In this document: positions 51,003-64,000 of the stretch, piece after piece | Layout of the letters: each line of letters starts with the position of its first letter | Position numbering within the stretch: position 1 is the first letter of the stretch | The notes under the pieces: generated by a model | Database searches by the model: none | Told to the model about the DNA's origin: nothing | Seen by the model: only the letters and a program-made list of their open reading frames with translations | Program-made: the position numbers and the translations under genes | Assembly (NCBI GenBank): GCA_028873965.1 | Contig: JAPPMU010000059.1 | Span: 186,001-250,000 of the forward strand | Reading direction: 5' to 3' | Origin: Chloroflexota bacterium | Lineage (GTDB): Bacteria > Chloroflexota > Dehalococcoidia > Lucifugimonadales > UBA3495 | DNA length: 64,000 nt

Positions 51003-51683
51003 CTATCCCTCGAACACGTACCCGAATATCCACGGGCATATTACCAAAAAGAGCGCGTCGAAGACCACCAGCAGCGGGAGCCACCGGGTCCACACCGGCA
51101 ACATTGGCCCGCCCTGCAGAACCAGCGCGGTGGCTTCCACGGCGGCGATAATGACGGGAACGATAACCGGAAAGAAGAGCACGGGCAGCAGGATTTCTCG
51201 CGACCGAGTTTGCGCCGCGATGGCCGCGAAAAAGGTCCCGACCGTGGCGAATCCGACGGTCGCAAGCAGGATGATCAGGCCCAGCGTCGGAGACAGCGTT
51301 GGCAAGTCCAGCATGACCGCGAACACCGGCAGCAGGACGGCCTCGATCACCAGCATGAACGCCAATGTGCCCAGCATCTTTCCCAGAAACACGGCATCCC
51401 GGCTCACCGGAGCCGCCAGAAGTCCGTCCAGTGCGCCCTGCTCCTGCTCCCGGGCGAAGGCGCGGTTCATCGCCAGCACGCCCACGAATCCGTAGGCTAC
51501 CCACAGGAGACCCGGCGCTACCGGCGCCAGGCTTCCGGGCGTCCGGTTCAGGCCGAAATTGAACACGACCACCACGATCAGCCCGAAGATCAGCGCCGAA
51601 ACGACGGTGTCACGGGAACGAAACTCCAGACGTACGTCCTTCCAGGCTATCGCCAGGGTCGCGCTGAGCAGCTGCATGGGCAA
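51003..51683 (-). CDS. ccmB: Haem exporter permease CcmB
   Basis: The 226-residue membrane protein starts LLSATLAIAWKDVRLEFRSRDTVVSALIFGL, followed by FAREQEQGALDGLLAAPVSRDAVFLGKML and a hydrophobic second half. This is the CcmB pattern. It forms the ABC unit with CcmA that releases haem-CcmE. It lies 18 bases after ccmA. Confidence 0.92.
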   Translation of the reverse strand: MPMQLLSATLAIAWKDVRLEFRSRDTVVSALIFGLIVVVVFNFGLNRTPGSLAPVAPGLLWVAYGFVGVLAMNRAFAREQEQGALDGLLAAPVSRDAVFLGKMLGTLAFMLVIEAVLLPVFAVMLDLPTLSPTLGLIILLATVGFATVGTFFAAIAAQTRSREILLPVLFFPVIVPVIIAAVEATALVLQGGPMLPVWTRWLPLLVVFDALFLVICPWIFGYVFEG

Positions 51684-51701
51684 CGGTCCAAAAGAGACGT
51701 C

Positions 51702-52427
51702 TCAGCCGGGCTCGGGGTCGGACGTTGGTGCGGCGCGCGTTACAGCAGTATCCCGGTGTGCCGGCGTCTCTTCCGCCAATCTCCCCCGCTCCAGCCTGAA
51801 GACGAGGTCCGCCCAAGCCTGGCCGATTTCCGCGCTATGCGTCGTCAACAGGGCCGTCCTGCCCGAATCCGACCAATCCCGCAGCAATTCGCCCAGGGAC
51901 GCGACCGAATCGGCGTCGAGGCCCGATTCGGCTTCGTCCAGCAGCAGGACCGCGGGCTCGTGCAAGACGGCGCGAGCAACCGACAGGCGTTTTTGCATCC
52001 CGTGGGACAACGTGCGCACCCGACGGTCCGCCCGGTCGGTCAGGTTCAACCGACTGAGGACACTGTCAATCCGGGTTTGAGGACGGTCCACGCCGTAGAG
52101 TTTCGCGTAGAAGGCCAGGTTTTCGCGGCAGGTCAAGTCGTTGTAGAGCAGGGTCTGATGACCGACGAAACCGACCAGCGTGCGCGCCCGTCCGCCGGAA
52201 CGCCGCATCCGGATGCCGGCGATTTGGATCTCGCCGGCATCCGGACGCGAAAGGCCGGCCAGGGTACGGAGCAGCGTGGTTTTGCCCGCCCCGTTGGGTC
52301 CGAAAAGCACCGCAGTCTGGCCCCAGGACACGGACAGGTCAACGCCGCGCAGGACGCTCCGGTCGCCGTAGTCCTTGCGCAGACCGACCGCCGCAATGGC
52401 TGACGGACTGGCCGATGCCTGGCTCAT
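51702..52427 (-). CDS. ccmA: Haem exporter ATP-binding protein CcmA
   Basis: The 241-residue ABC ATPase has Walker A GPNGAGKTTLL, signature LSHGMQKRLSVARAVL, Walker B AVLLLDEAESGLD and switch His in LLTTHSAEI. Its place ahead of ccmB supports CcmA. It starts 9 bases after the acyl-CoA ligase stop, so the ccm genes may be read from an upstream promoter. ccmF, ccmG and ccmH are not in the window. Confidence 0.92.
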   Translation of the reverse strand: MSQASASPSAIAAVGLRKDYGDRSVLRGVDLSVSWGQTAVLFGPNGAGKTTLLRTLAGLSRPDAGEIQIAGIRMRRSGGRARTLVGFVGHQTLLYNDLTCRENLAFYAKLYGVDRPQTRIDSVLSRLNLTDRADRRVRTLSHGMQKRLSVARAVLHEPAVLLLDEAESGLDADSVASLGELLRDWSDSGRTALLTTHSAEIGQAWADLVFRLERGRLAEETPAHRDTAVTRAAPTSDPEPG

Positions 52428-52436
52428 CCGGTCCGT

Positions 52437-54050
52437 TCAGCGGTGATGTTCAAACTGTTCCCGCAGGACTTTCTTGTCGAACTTGCCCACGCTGGTCTTG
52501 GGTATTTCGTCGATGAAAACCACGTCGTCCGGCAACCACCAGCGGGCGAAATCCGGTCGAATGAAGTCCAGAATTGTGTCCTTGGTCAACGGACCTGACG
52601 TTTCCGAACGCGCCACCACGCAGGCCAGCGGCCGTTCCTGCCATTGAGGATCCGGAATGGCGATCACTGCGGCTTCCAGCACGTCCGGGTGGGCCATGAT
52701 CGCCGACTCCAGATCAACCGACGATATCCATTCGCCGCCGCTCTTCACCATGTCCTTGACCCGGTCAACGATCTGGATGTACCCGTTGGCGTCGATGGTG
52801 GCGATGTCCCCGCTGTGATACCACCCGTCGACGAAAGTCTCCGCGCTGCGCTCGTCGTCTACGTACTCATCCGCCACCCACGGCCCGCGGAACCAGAGCT
52901 CTCCGCGCTGTTCGCCATCCCAGGCCAGGTCGTCGCCGTTCTCGTCGGCCAGCTTCATGTCAATGCCCGGCGCGACGACGCCCTGGCTGGCGTTCAGCTC
53001 CAGGCGTTTCTCATCGGGAAGGTCGTCCAGCCAACTGCGCCGCCGGTTCACCGAGATCAGAGGAGCTGCCTCGGTCATACCATAGGCATGGACAATTTCG
53101 ACGCCCAGTTGGTCCCGGTAAGCCTGCAAGACCGCCAGGGGAACCGCCGAGCCTCCGCTGACCACCTGCCTCAGCGATGACAGGTCGTACTCTACGCCCG
53201 AGCGCTGGAGGTAGTCCAGCACGCCGATCCAGATGGTCGGCACGCCGGCGCTGATGGTCACTCGCTCACGCTCGATCATCTCGCAGATTACACGTGGGTC
53301 CGGCCGGACGCCAGGGAAGACCTGCGACGCGCCGAACATGGTGGCGGCGTAAGGGAAGCCCCAGCAGTTCGCGTGGAACATCGGCACGATGGCCATGATC
53401 CGGTCGCGTTCGGAAACAGCCAGCATGTCGGCGGTAGCCGCAGTCATCGAATGGAGGTACACCGCCCGGTGCGAGTAGGCCACGCCCTTGGGCAAGCCGG
53501 TGGTGGCCGACGTGTAGCACAGGCCCATCGTGGCGTACTCGTCAACGTCGGCCGGGCGATACTCGGGCGACGCTGCCTCCAACAGCGTTTCATAGCAAAC
53601 GGCGCCGGGCAGCGTCGTGGACATTTCTTCCGGCCCCCCGAGGATGACAAAGCGCTGCACCGAGGTCAGCCGATCGGCGATGGCTTCGATCAGGGGGGCG
53701 AGGTCCGGGTCGATCAACAGTACCTTGTCGCCTGCGTGATTGATGATGTACGCCATGTCGTCAGGCGCCAGCCGGATGTTGATCGTGTGCGTTACGGCAC
53801 CGATGGTGGCGGGGGCGAAATATGCCTCCAGGTGCCGGTAGGTGTTCCAGGCGAAGGTGCCGACCCGGTCCCCGGGGCCGACGCCCAATTCCCGCAGGGC
53901 ATTGCCCAGCCGCGAGGTGCGCGTGAACATATCGGCGTAAGTGTATCGGTGAGTGTCCTCACCTACCCGCGTTGCGATTTCCTTGCTGGGGAAGTGGGTT
54001 GCCGCGCGCTCCAGAATACGGCTGGCCAGCAATTCATAGTGCATCGTCAT
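52437..54050 (-). CDS. Acyl-CoA ligase (medium/long-chain fatty acyl-CoA synthetase)
   Basis: I chose the ATG at 54050 (AGGAG 7 bases upstream). The 537-residue product has the ANL motifs: CYTSATTGLPKGVAYSHRA (P-loop-like; the usual Gly is Ala), YGMTEAAPL, GWYHSGDIATIDANGYIQIVDRVKDMVKSGGEWIS and a final Lys in PKTSVGKFDKK. It activates a carboxylic acid to acyl-AMP and then acyl-CoA. It could feed the acyl-CoA dehydrogenase elsewhere in the window. Confidence 0.9.
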   Translation of the reverse strand: MTMHYELLASRILERAATHFPSKEIATRVGEDTHRYTYADMFTRTSRLGNALRELGVGPGDRVGTFAWNTYRHLEAYFAPATIGAVTHTINIRLAPDDMAYIINHAGDKVLLIDPDLAPLIEAIADRLTSVQRFVILGGPEEMSTTLPGAVCYETLLEAASPEYRPADVDEYATMGLCYTSATTGLPKGVAYSHRAVYLHSMTAATADMLAVSERDRIMAIVPMFHANCWGFPYAATMFGASQVFPGVRPDPRVICEMIERERVTISAGVPTIWIGVLDYLQRSGVEYDLSSLRQVVSGGSAVPLAVLQAYRDQLGVEIVHAYGMTEAAPLISVNRRRSWLDDLPDEKRLELNASQGVVAPGIDMKLADENGDDLAWDGEQRGELWFRGPWVADEYVDDERSAETFVDGWYHSGDIATIDANGYIQIVDRVKDMVKSGGEWISSVDLESAIMAHPDVLEAAVIAIPDPQWQERPLACVVARSETSGPLTKDTILDFIRPDFARWWLPDDVVFIDEIPKTSVGKFDKKVLREQFEHHR

Positions 54051-54194
54051 GGAGCATCTCCTGCGATGGGTCACTCGGTTTGCGCGATGTCTAAGGTGAA
54101 GCGCCGGATATTCAGGCGCAACGACGCGAGGATACTCGCGCCCGGGCAATGTCGGAGTTGGCCGGCGCTGATTCAACCGGTCACGGGCGACCGA

Positions 54195-54989
54195 TCAGGG
54201 GTGCTTGATGCTCACGCCGCCGTCGATGGCCCACGTTTGGCCGGTGACGTAGGAAGCAGCCGGGGAAGCGAGATAGACGGCGAGGTAGCCCACCTCGATG
54301 AGACGACCGACGCGGGCCAGGGGGATGGCCTCGCCGGCCGAGGCGTCGCGAGCCGCGAAAGCTTCGTCAGACATCTGCTCCGGGTCGGGAAAGGTTCCCG
54401 GGGCGATGGCATTGCAGCGGATGCCGAACGGAGCCCATTCCTGGGCCACGCACTCGGTGAACCGCATCAAGCCGGCCTTGGCAGCGTCGTACGCCGCCGA
54501 CATCGGGCGTCCACGGAAAGACGCCCACCCGCTGATGTTGATGACGTTGCCCTGTCCCCGTTCCAGAAGGTGCGGCCCCACCGCGCGGCAGCCCTGGAAT
54601 GCTTCGGTTAGATTGATGTCGACGATGCTGTGCCACTCCGCCTCGGTCATGCCGGGGATGTCGCTGCCGGGAAGCTGTGCCACGGGTTTTCGGATGGCGT
54701 CGCCCACGCAGTTGATCAGCGTGTCGATGTGGCCGAACTCTGCTATGGTCCGGTCGACGATGGCGTCGGTATCGGCCGCGGTGGTGGCGTCGCCGGTGAG
54801 GGGGAGACAGTTTCCACCCATGGCTCGAACTTCATCGGCCACCCGGTTCACGCCGGTGGAGGTCAGTCCCGTAACGGCTACGTCCGCTCCGCCTTGCGCG
54901 AACGCCAGCGCGATGCCTTTACCGATGCCACGACCGGCGCCAACCAGCAGCACTTTCTGGCCGCTTACGTCGAAGATATCCAAACTCAT
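54195..54989 (-). CDS. Short-chain dehydrogenase/reductase
   Basis: The ATG at 54989 has AGGAG 7 bases upstream; the product has 264 residues. It has the Rossmann motif VLLVGAGRGIGKGIALAFA, the NAG-like block DTLINCVGDA, the catalytic Ser in NISGWAS, and YDAAK. The C-terminus ASPAASYVTGQTWAIDGGVSIKHP is typical of classical SDRs. The substrate is unknown. It lies upstream of the acyl-CoA ligase on the same strand with a 144-base gap. Confidence 0.88.
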   Translation of the reverse strand: MSLDIFDVSGQKVLLVGAGRGIGKGIALAFAQGGADVAVTGLTSTGVNRVADEVRAMGGNCLPLTGDATTAADTDAIVDRTIAEFGHIDTLINCVGDAIRKPVAQLPGSDIPGMTEAEWHSIVDINLTEAFQGCRAVGPHLLERGQGNVINISGWASFRGRPMSAAYDAAKAGLMRFTECVAQEWAPFGIRCNAIAPGTFPDPEQMSDEAFAARDASAGEAIPLARVGRLIEVGYLAVYLASPAASYVTGQTWAIDGGVSIKHP

Positions 54990-55279
54990 TGAACCACTCC
55001 TGGCTGTGTGGAATGCACCGCAGCGCCGACCATGGCGATAAGCCCGATCATGGTGCCACACCGATAGATGCACGGCAACCGTAAGCATTTGGTCATTTGG
55101 CTGGTCACGGGTATCCCGAATAGTTAAGTTGGACGGGAAGAAGACAAACTGGGGTCAGGCTGCCCCGGAAGCGGCAAGGATCGGGTCACCGCGTGATGGT
55201 CTCCGCGGCGTGGCGGATCGCGCCGACGATAGGGTAAAATCGTGCAACGCTTTTCTACTTGGATTTAGAGGTGCCGGCC

Positions 55280-55666
55280 ATGCCCAGGGACAGCAATCGA
55301 GTTGTGTTCCCACCCGAAGGGTGGACAAACTCGCTGGCGGCTGACTTCATAGGCGCCGACCAATTCGGCAACGGCGAAGTGTACGACGCCCAACTCGACG
55401 GGGCTCCGTTGATCCGCCTGATTTATGACGAGCGAGACGAGGAAATCACCGTCCGGTGCCTGCGCTGCGAGCAGCAATCCCAGGCGGCCGGGCGGTTCAC
55501 GGCGTACCCGATGATCGGCATCATCAGCATCAACGCCACCGCACTGCTGGTCCCAATGAACACACCGCGCATCATGCGGCACCTGGCTGACCGGCACGAG
55601 GAAACCCTGGGCGGCATGGACGACGTCGATTTTTTCAATTGCCTGCTGGACATCTGCGGCCTGTGA
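55280..55666 (+). CDS. Hypothetical protein with CxxC motif
   Basis: The ATG at 55280 has GAGGTG 6 bases upstream, giving 128 residues. The chain starts MPRDSNRVVFPPEGWTNSLA and contains ITVRCLRCEQQ, a CxxC that may bind metal, near residue 57. The remainder (YPMIGIISINATALLVPMNTP) looks like an alpha/beta domain. Not recognised. It precedes the GMC oxidoreductase gene by 45 bases and may share its transcript. Confidence 0.6.
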   Translation: MPRDSNRVVFPPEGWTNSLAADFIGADQFGNGEVYDAQLDGAPLIRLIYDERDEEITVRCLRCEQQSQAAGRFTAYPMIGIISINATALLVPMNTPRIMRHLADRHEETLGGMDDVDFFNCLLDICGL

Positions 55667-55711
55667 AGGACAACTTGGCGAAACGGCATTCGATCCTCGG
55701 GAGGTAACCCA

Positions 55712-57262
55712 TTGCAGTATGACTTCATCATCGTCGGCGGAGGATCGGCCGGGTGCGCGCTGGCGTCGCGCCTGACGGAGGACCAGAACGTGTCGGTCTT
55801 GCTCCTTGAGGCCGGCCCCGATTACCCGGATTTCGAACACCTGCCGATTGATCTGAAAGACGGCAATAACGTGTGGCGGTCCGCGTACGGACCGCACAGC
55901 TGGGGATACCTGGCCCAGGGGACGCCCCAGCAGGAAGAGCCCATCATCATCCCGCGCGGCAAGGCCATGGGCGGTTCGTCCAGCATCAACGGCCAGGTGC
56001 TGTTCCGCGGCGTGCCCGAGGACTACGACAACTGGGCCATCTGGGGCAACGACGAGTGGTCTTTCACCAGGGTGTTGCCCTATTTCCGCCGGCTGGAGAA
56101 CGACCTCGATTTCGGCGGGGACGACTTCCACGGGAACTCTGGGCCGATCCCCGTGCGCCGCTACAAGCGTCACGAATGGCTGCCCGTCGCCGAGGCTTTC
56201 TACGACACCTGCCGCGAACTTGGGTTCCCGGAAGACCCTGACCAGAACCACCCGGACTCCGGTGGGGTGGCTGCCCGCCCGCTGAACAACATCGACGGGG
56301 TCCGCATGAGCACCTCGTTGACCTATCTATCCCTGGCCCGGCACCGTATGAACCTGACGGTGCGGGGCAACGTGGTGACCCGGCGGGTGCTCTTCGAGGG
56401 CAAGACCGCCGTCGGCATTGAGGCAGAGAGCGGCGGCGAAATATTCGAGGTTTACGGCGACCAGATCATCCTGAGCGCGGGCGCCATCGGCTCTCCACAG
56501 ATCCTGTTGTTGTCGGGAGTGGGGCCCGCCGACCACCTCCAGGAAATGGGAATACCGCTGGTGCACGAACTCACCGGAGTCGGCGAGAACCTGCGGGACC
56601 ACCCGGCGGTGTTCAGCCTGTTCCGCGGCGTCGGCGACCCGCCGGACTTGGAAGCCCCCAGCATCCAGGTCGCGTTGCGGTACAGCCCGGAGGGTACCGG
56701 CACGCGCGGCGACATCCAGCTTTCGCCGATCCTGATGACCAGCGAACATCGCCCGGCCAGCGTGAACATCGAAACGGACGATTTCCACTTCGGGTTCAGC
56801 GCGGCCCTGCAGAACGCCGCCACGGCCGGTCGCCTGCGTCTGACCTCCACCGACCCGCACGTCCAGCCGGACCTGTTCTACGACTATCTGTCCGACCCGG
56901 TGGACCGCCAGCGTCTGCGGGCCGCGGTGCGTTTGGGCTTGCAGATAGCAGAGCAGCCCACATTCCGCGAATTCGTCGCCGAGCGCCTGTCGCCAACGGA
57001 CGAGGACCTGGCATCCAACGCCGCGTTGGACCAGTGGATGTTGCGCAACGCCTACACCCAGCACCATTCGTCCGGCACCTGCAAAATGGGCCCCGGCTCG
57101 GATCTGGACGCCGTGGTTGACCAGTATTGTCGGGTCTACGGCATGGAGAACATCCGCGTGGTCGACGCGTCGGTGATGCCTGACGTGATCCGCGCCAACA
57201 CCAACGCCACGACGATCATGATCGCCGAGCGGGTGGCGGACTTCATCAAAGAAGGCAAGTAA
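55712..57262 (+). CDS. GMC-family oxidoreductase (choline dehydrogenase-like)
   Basis: Translation starts at TTG 55712 with GGGAGG 8 bases upstream. The 516-residue FAD enzyme has QYDFIIVGGGSAGCALASRLTE, the GMC signature PRGKAMGGSSSINGQVLFRG, VILSAGAIGSPQILLLSGVGP (second signature), and the C-terminal active-site block NAYTQHHSSGTCKMG to VVDASVMPDVIRANTNATTIMIAERVADFI. It oxidises an alcohol; choline, glucose-type polyols and others are all possible. Confidence 0.93.
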   Translation: MQYDFIIVGGGSAGCALASRLTEDQNVSVLLLEAGPDYPDFEHLPIDLKDGNNVWRSAYGPHSWGYLAQGTPQQEEPIIIPRGKAMGGSSSINGQVLFRGVPEDYDNWAIWGNDEWSFTRVLPYFRRLENDLDFGGDDFHGNSGPIPVRRYKRHEWLPVAEAFYDTCRELGFPEDPDQNHPDSGGVAARPLNNIDGVRMSTSLTYLSLARHRMNLTVRGNVVTRRVLFEGKTAVGIEAESGGEIFEVYGDQIILSAGAIGSPQILLLSGVGPADHLQEMGIPLVHELTGVGENLRDHPAVFSLFRGVGDPPDLEAPSIQVALRYSPEGTGTRGDIQLSPILMTSEHRPASVNIETDDFHFGFSAALQNAATAGRLRLTSTDPHVQPDLFYDYLSDPVDRQRLRAAVRLGLQIAEQPTFREFVAERLSPTDEDLASNAALDQWMLRNAYTQHHSSGTCKMGPGSDLDAVVDQYCRVYGMENIRVVDASVMPDVIRANTNATTIMIAERVADFIKEGK

Positions 57263-57339
57263 CGCGGCCTCCGCGTCGGATTGGCGCTCACGCCACTTTT
57301 ACAAAAGGCAACCAAAGCAACAGAGGACGGCACCAAGCG

Positions 57340-58755
57340 ATGACTACTTCCGCAACTCGCATCGAACGCGACTCCATGGGTGAAATGGAGGTCCCCGCCG
57401 ACGCTCTTTACGGCGCGTCAACCATGCGGGCGGTCCTGAACTTTCCCATCAGCGACCTGCGCTTTCCCCGGCAGTTCATACGGGCCCTCGGGCTCATAAA
57501 ACTGGCCGCCGCTCAGACCAACATGGACTTGGACGTCCTCGACCCCACGGTCGGGAATGCCATCGTCCAGGCGGCCCAGGAAGTCGCGGACGGCAAGCAC
57601 GATGATCATTTCGTGCTGGACATTTTCCAAACCGGCTCGGGTACCTCGACCAACACCAACGCCAACGAGGTTATCGCCAACCGCGCCTCGCAAATCCTGG
57701 GCGGCGACCTGGGCTCGCGTCTGGTGCACCCCAACGACAACGTGAACCTGGGGCAATCTTCCAACGACGTGATTCCCACCGCGATTCACCTGGCGGCCCT
57801 TCTGGGCATGAAAGAAGACCTGGAACCGGCGCTGGAGTCGCTGCGGTCAGCATTGCAGGCGAAAGCCGACGAGTTCTGGCCGATCATCAAGACGGGACGA
57901 ACCCACTTGCAGGACGCGACGCCGGTTCGGCTGGGCCAGGAGTTCGGCGGCTACGCCGGACAAGCGGAATACAGTGTCACGCGGGTCCGCCGGGCCCAGG
58001 AAGCCCTGGCGGAGGTGGCCCTAGGGGGCACCGCGGTGGGCACCGGCGTGAACACGCATCCGGAGTTCTCGCAACGGACCTGCACCCGGCTCGCCGAAAT
58101 GACCGGGGTTTCCATCCGCGAAACCGGGAACCACTTCCAGGCGCAATCCGCGCTGGACGGGATAGTCGAAGCCAGCGGCCAATTGAAGACAGTGGCCATC
58201 AGCCTGCACAAGATCGCCAACGACATCCGCTTCCTGGGATGCGGGCCCCGCGCCGGCCTGGGCGAAATCAACGTGCCGGAAGTTCAGCCGGGCAGCAGCA
58301 TCATGCCGGGCAAAGTCAACCCGGTGATTTCGGAGTCGGTGATCCAGGTCGCTGCGCACGTGGTGGGCAATGACGCGGCGGTCGCCCTTGCCGGAGCCGG
58401 GGGGTATTTCGAGCTGAACACGATGATGCCTCTCGCCGCGTACAACCTGCTCCAGTCGGTGTCGTTGCTGGCCGCTTCCGCGGGCAATTTCGCCGACCAG
58501 TGCGTGGTCGGCATCACCGCTACCGAAACCGGCCCCGCCATGGTGGAAAAGGGCCTGATGCTGGGCACCGCGTTGGCCCCGTCCATCGGATACGACGCGG
58601 CCGCGGGTATCGCCAAGAAAGCCGCCGAAACGGGCGGCACGATTCGGGAGATCGCACGCAGCGACACCTCCCTCAGCGAAGCGGAACTTGACGCCCTGCT
58701 CAACCCGGAGGAGATGACCAAACCCAGCCTCGAAGTTCGGGGCGGAGGCGGATGA
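57340..58755 (+). CDS. fumC: Fumarate hydratase, class II
   Basis: The 471-residue product has RIERDSMGEMEVPADALYGA at the start, FQTGSGTSTNTNANEVIANRA, GQSSNDVIPTAIH, TGRTHLQDATPVRLGQEFGG and the superfamily signature GSSIMPGKVNPV. These fit fumarase C rather than aspartase or argininosuccinate lyase. It hydrates fumarate to malate in the TCA cycle. It stands alone, 77 bases after the GMC gene. Confidence 0.94.
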   Translation: MTTSATRIERDSMGEMEVPADALYGASTMRAVLNFPISDLRFPRQFIRALGLIKLAAAQTNMDLDVLDPTVGNAIVQAAQEVADGKHDDHFVLDIFQTGSGTSTNTNANEVIANRASQILGGDLGSRLVHPNDNVNLGQSSNDVIPTAIHLAALLGMKEDLEPALESLRSALQAKADEFWPIIKTGRTHLQDATPVRLGQEFGGYAGQAEYSVTRVRRAQEALAEVALGGTAVGTGVNTHPEFSQRTCTRLAEMTGVSIRETGNHFQAQSALDGIVEASGQLKTVAISLHKIANDIRFLGCGPRAGLGEINVPEVQPGSSIMPGKVNPVISESVIQVAAHVVGNDAAVALAGAGGYFELNTMMPLAAYNLLQSVSLLAASAGNFADQCVVGITATETGPAMVEKGLMLGTALAPSIGYDAAAGIAKKAAETGGTIREIARSDTSLSEAELDALLNPEEMTKPSLEVRGGGG

Positions 58756-59134
58756 AATCTTCAGAATCAGGGTTTGCCGGATTTGGGGATTATCCCGATT
58801 GAGTAGATGGCGCTGAGCGTGACCGCAATCTTGAAAATCCTCTAATCCAGTGCATCCTGATTCTGACGATGACTTTGGAAAGGCTCGAACTCGTCGGGTT
58901 TCGGATTGACAAATCTGTTCCAAATCGTTTACCCTATCGACGCTTTCAATATATGCGCAAAATGCTGATAACCTCAATTTTTTGAAACTCCGCCTGCCCC
59001 CTCAGTTTTAACTGGCCCATTGATGCGGCTTGCCGGGATAGGCAGGCCGTGTCTTCGTGTCTGCTCGTGAACTACGGAGGAGCAGGCAAAATTCCTTTAA
59101 TCACCCACCGCGCACCCGTCAGGAGGGTCGTTTC
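58756..59134. other. Upstream region of rpoB
   Basis: These 379 bases hold the rpoB promoter at 58906-58935 and a leader hairpin, GGCTTGCC / GGCAGGCC, at 59027-59048. No gene was seen. Genes for L10 and L7/L12, which commonly precede rpoB, are absent; fumC precedes it instead. Confidence 0.45.
58906..58935 (+). promoter_or_regulatory. Sigma-70-type promoter of rpoBC
   Basis: A perfect TTGACA at 58906-58911, an 18-base spacer and TACCCT at 58930-58935. This gives a leader of about 190 bases with a hairpin at 59027-59048. Confidence 0.5.
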
Positions 59135-63691
<4,557 letters not shown>

Positions 63692-63694
63692 ATT

Positions 63695-64000
63695 ATGGTC
63701 AGAATGCTGGACAACCGCGAAGCCACTTCATCCGATTTCAACGCAATCCGCATTTCCATCGCCTCGCCCGAGCAGATCACCGGATGGTCCTCAGGCGAGG
63801 TCCAGAAGGGCGAAACCATCAACTACCGCACGCAGCGGCCTGAAAAGGATGGACTGTTCTGCGAGCGAATCTTCGGCCCCACTAAGGACTGGGAATGCCA
63901 GTGCGGCAAGTACAAGCGCCAGAAGTACAAGGGCGTCGTGTGCGACCGCTGTGGCGTTGAGGTCACGCGGGCAAACGTCCGACGCCAGCGGCTGGGACAT
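63695..64000 (+). CDS. rpoC: DNA-directed RNA polymerase subunit beta' (N-terminal part, cut by window end)
   Basis: The frame opens at ATG 63695, three bases after the rpoB stop, and runs 102 codons to the window end. [43 protein letters not shown] and [39 protein letters not shown] are the RpoC N-terminus. The zinc site is intact (CxC then CxxC). A second ATG, four codons on, is also possible as the start. Confidence 0.95.
   Translation, partial: MVRMLDNREATSSDFNAIRISIASPEQITGWSSGEVQKGETINYRTQRPEKDGLFCERIFGPTKDWECQCGKYKRQKYKGVVCDRCGVEVTRANVRRQRLGH

Overview
The window looks like chromosomal DNA from a GC-rich bacterium, most likely a Chloroflexota member (SAR202/Dehalococcoidia-like). This is an inference from several things: lipoproteins with long Thr-Pro-Ala linkers, a gamma-alpha fused 2-oxoacid:ferredoxin oxidoreductase, a System I cytochrome c cluster with a CxxxY-type CcmE, a large RpoB, and catabolic genes (HpaB-like monooxygenase, GMC oxidoreductase, acyl-CoA dehydrogenase and ligase, SDR). 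No rRNA gene is present to fix the lineage.

Layout. 0.2-4 kb: two secreted lipoproteins (purple-acid-phosphatase-like plus LRR; HEYAH metalloprotease-like). 4.3-5.4 kb: a decayed IS630-type transposase. 6.6-10.1 kb: a GPH transporter and a DUF255 protein. 10.2-11.7 kb: two tandem lipoprotein thioredoxin-fold genes, each with an in-frame TGA at the first cysteine position of the CxxC motif. 11.8-15.8 kb: thrS, a small protease module bracketed by a duplicated thrS 5' end, and prfB with its +1 frameshift site. 15.8-22.2 kb: a long minus-strand operon (acyl-CoA dehydrogenase, SIMPL lipoprotein, dcd, ribD, ribE, ribB, ribBA). 22.7-26.1 kb: selA, an alpha/beta hydrolase and an EndoQ-type nuclease. 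26.2-30.6 kb: rimI-like, PAC2, protoglobin, an AroQ-like protein, a second protease module, a zinc ribbon and tRNA-Glu. 30.8-34 kb: argC, nth and an MFS gene. 34.4-38.2 kb: sulfotransferase, esterase and HpaB-like genes. 38.3-41.8 kb: pstS and an aminopeptidase P. 42-45 kb: a metal-handling region (His-rich peptide, CDF exporter, ZnuB-type permease). 46-48.8 kb: korAB. 48.9-49.4 kb: a third protease module. 49.5-52.4 kb: ccmABCDE. 52.4-58.8 kb: acyl-CoA ligase, SDR, GMC oxidoreductase and fumC. 59.1 kb to the end: rpoB and the start of rpoC.

Two themes stand out. First, selenocysteine use. The two redoxin genes read through TGA into W-U-P-x-C motifs. Each TGA is followed at the same distance by the same 18-nt hairpin, and the two hairpins differ by a compensatory base-pair change. 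The window also encodes SelA, which makes Sec-tRNA. Second, a recurring two-gene module appears three times (14, 30 and 49 kb): a small protein with a (K/R)(W/F)(V/I)x(V/I)(D/E) core directly followed by a single-domain retropepsin-like aspartic protease. One copy sits between thrS and a 100-bp, 96% identical copy of the thrS 5' end, as if the module had inserted there.
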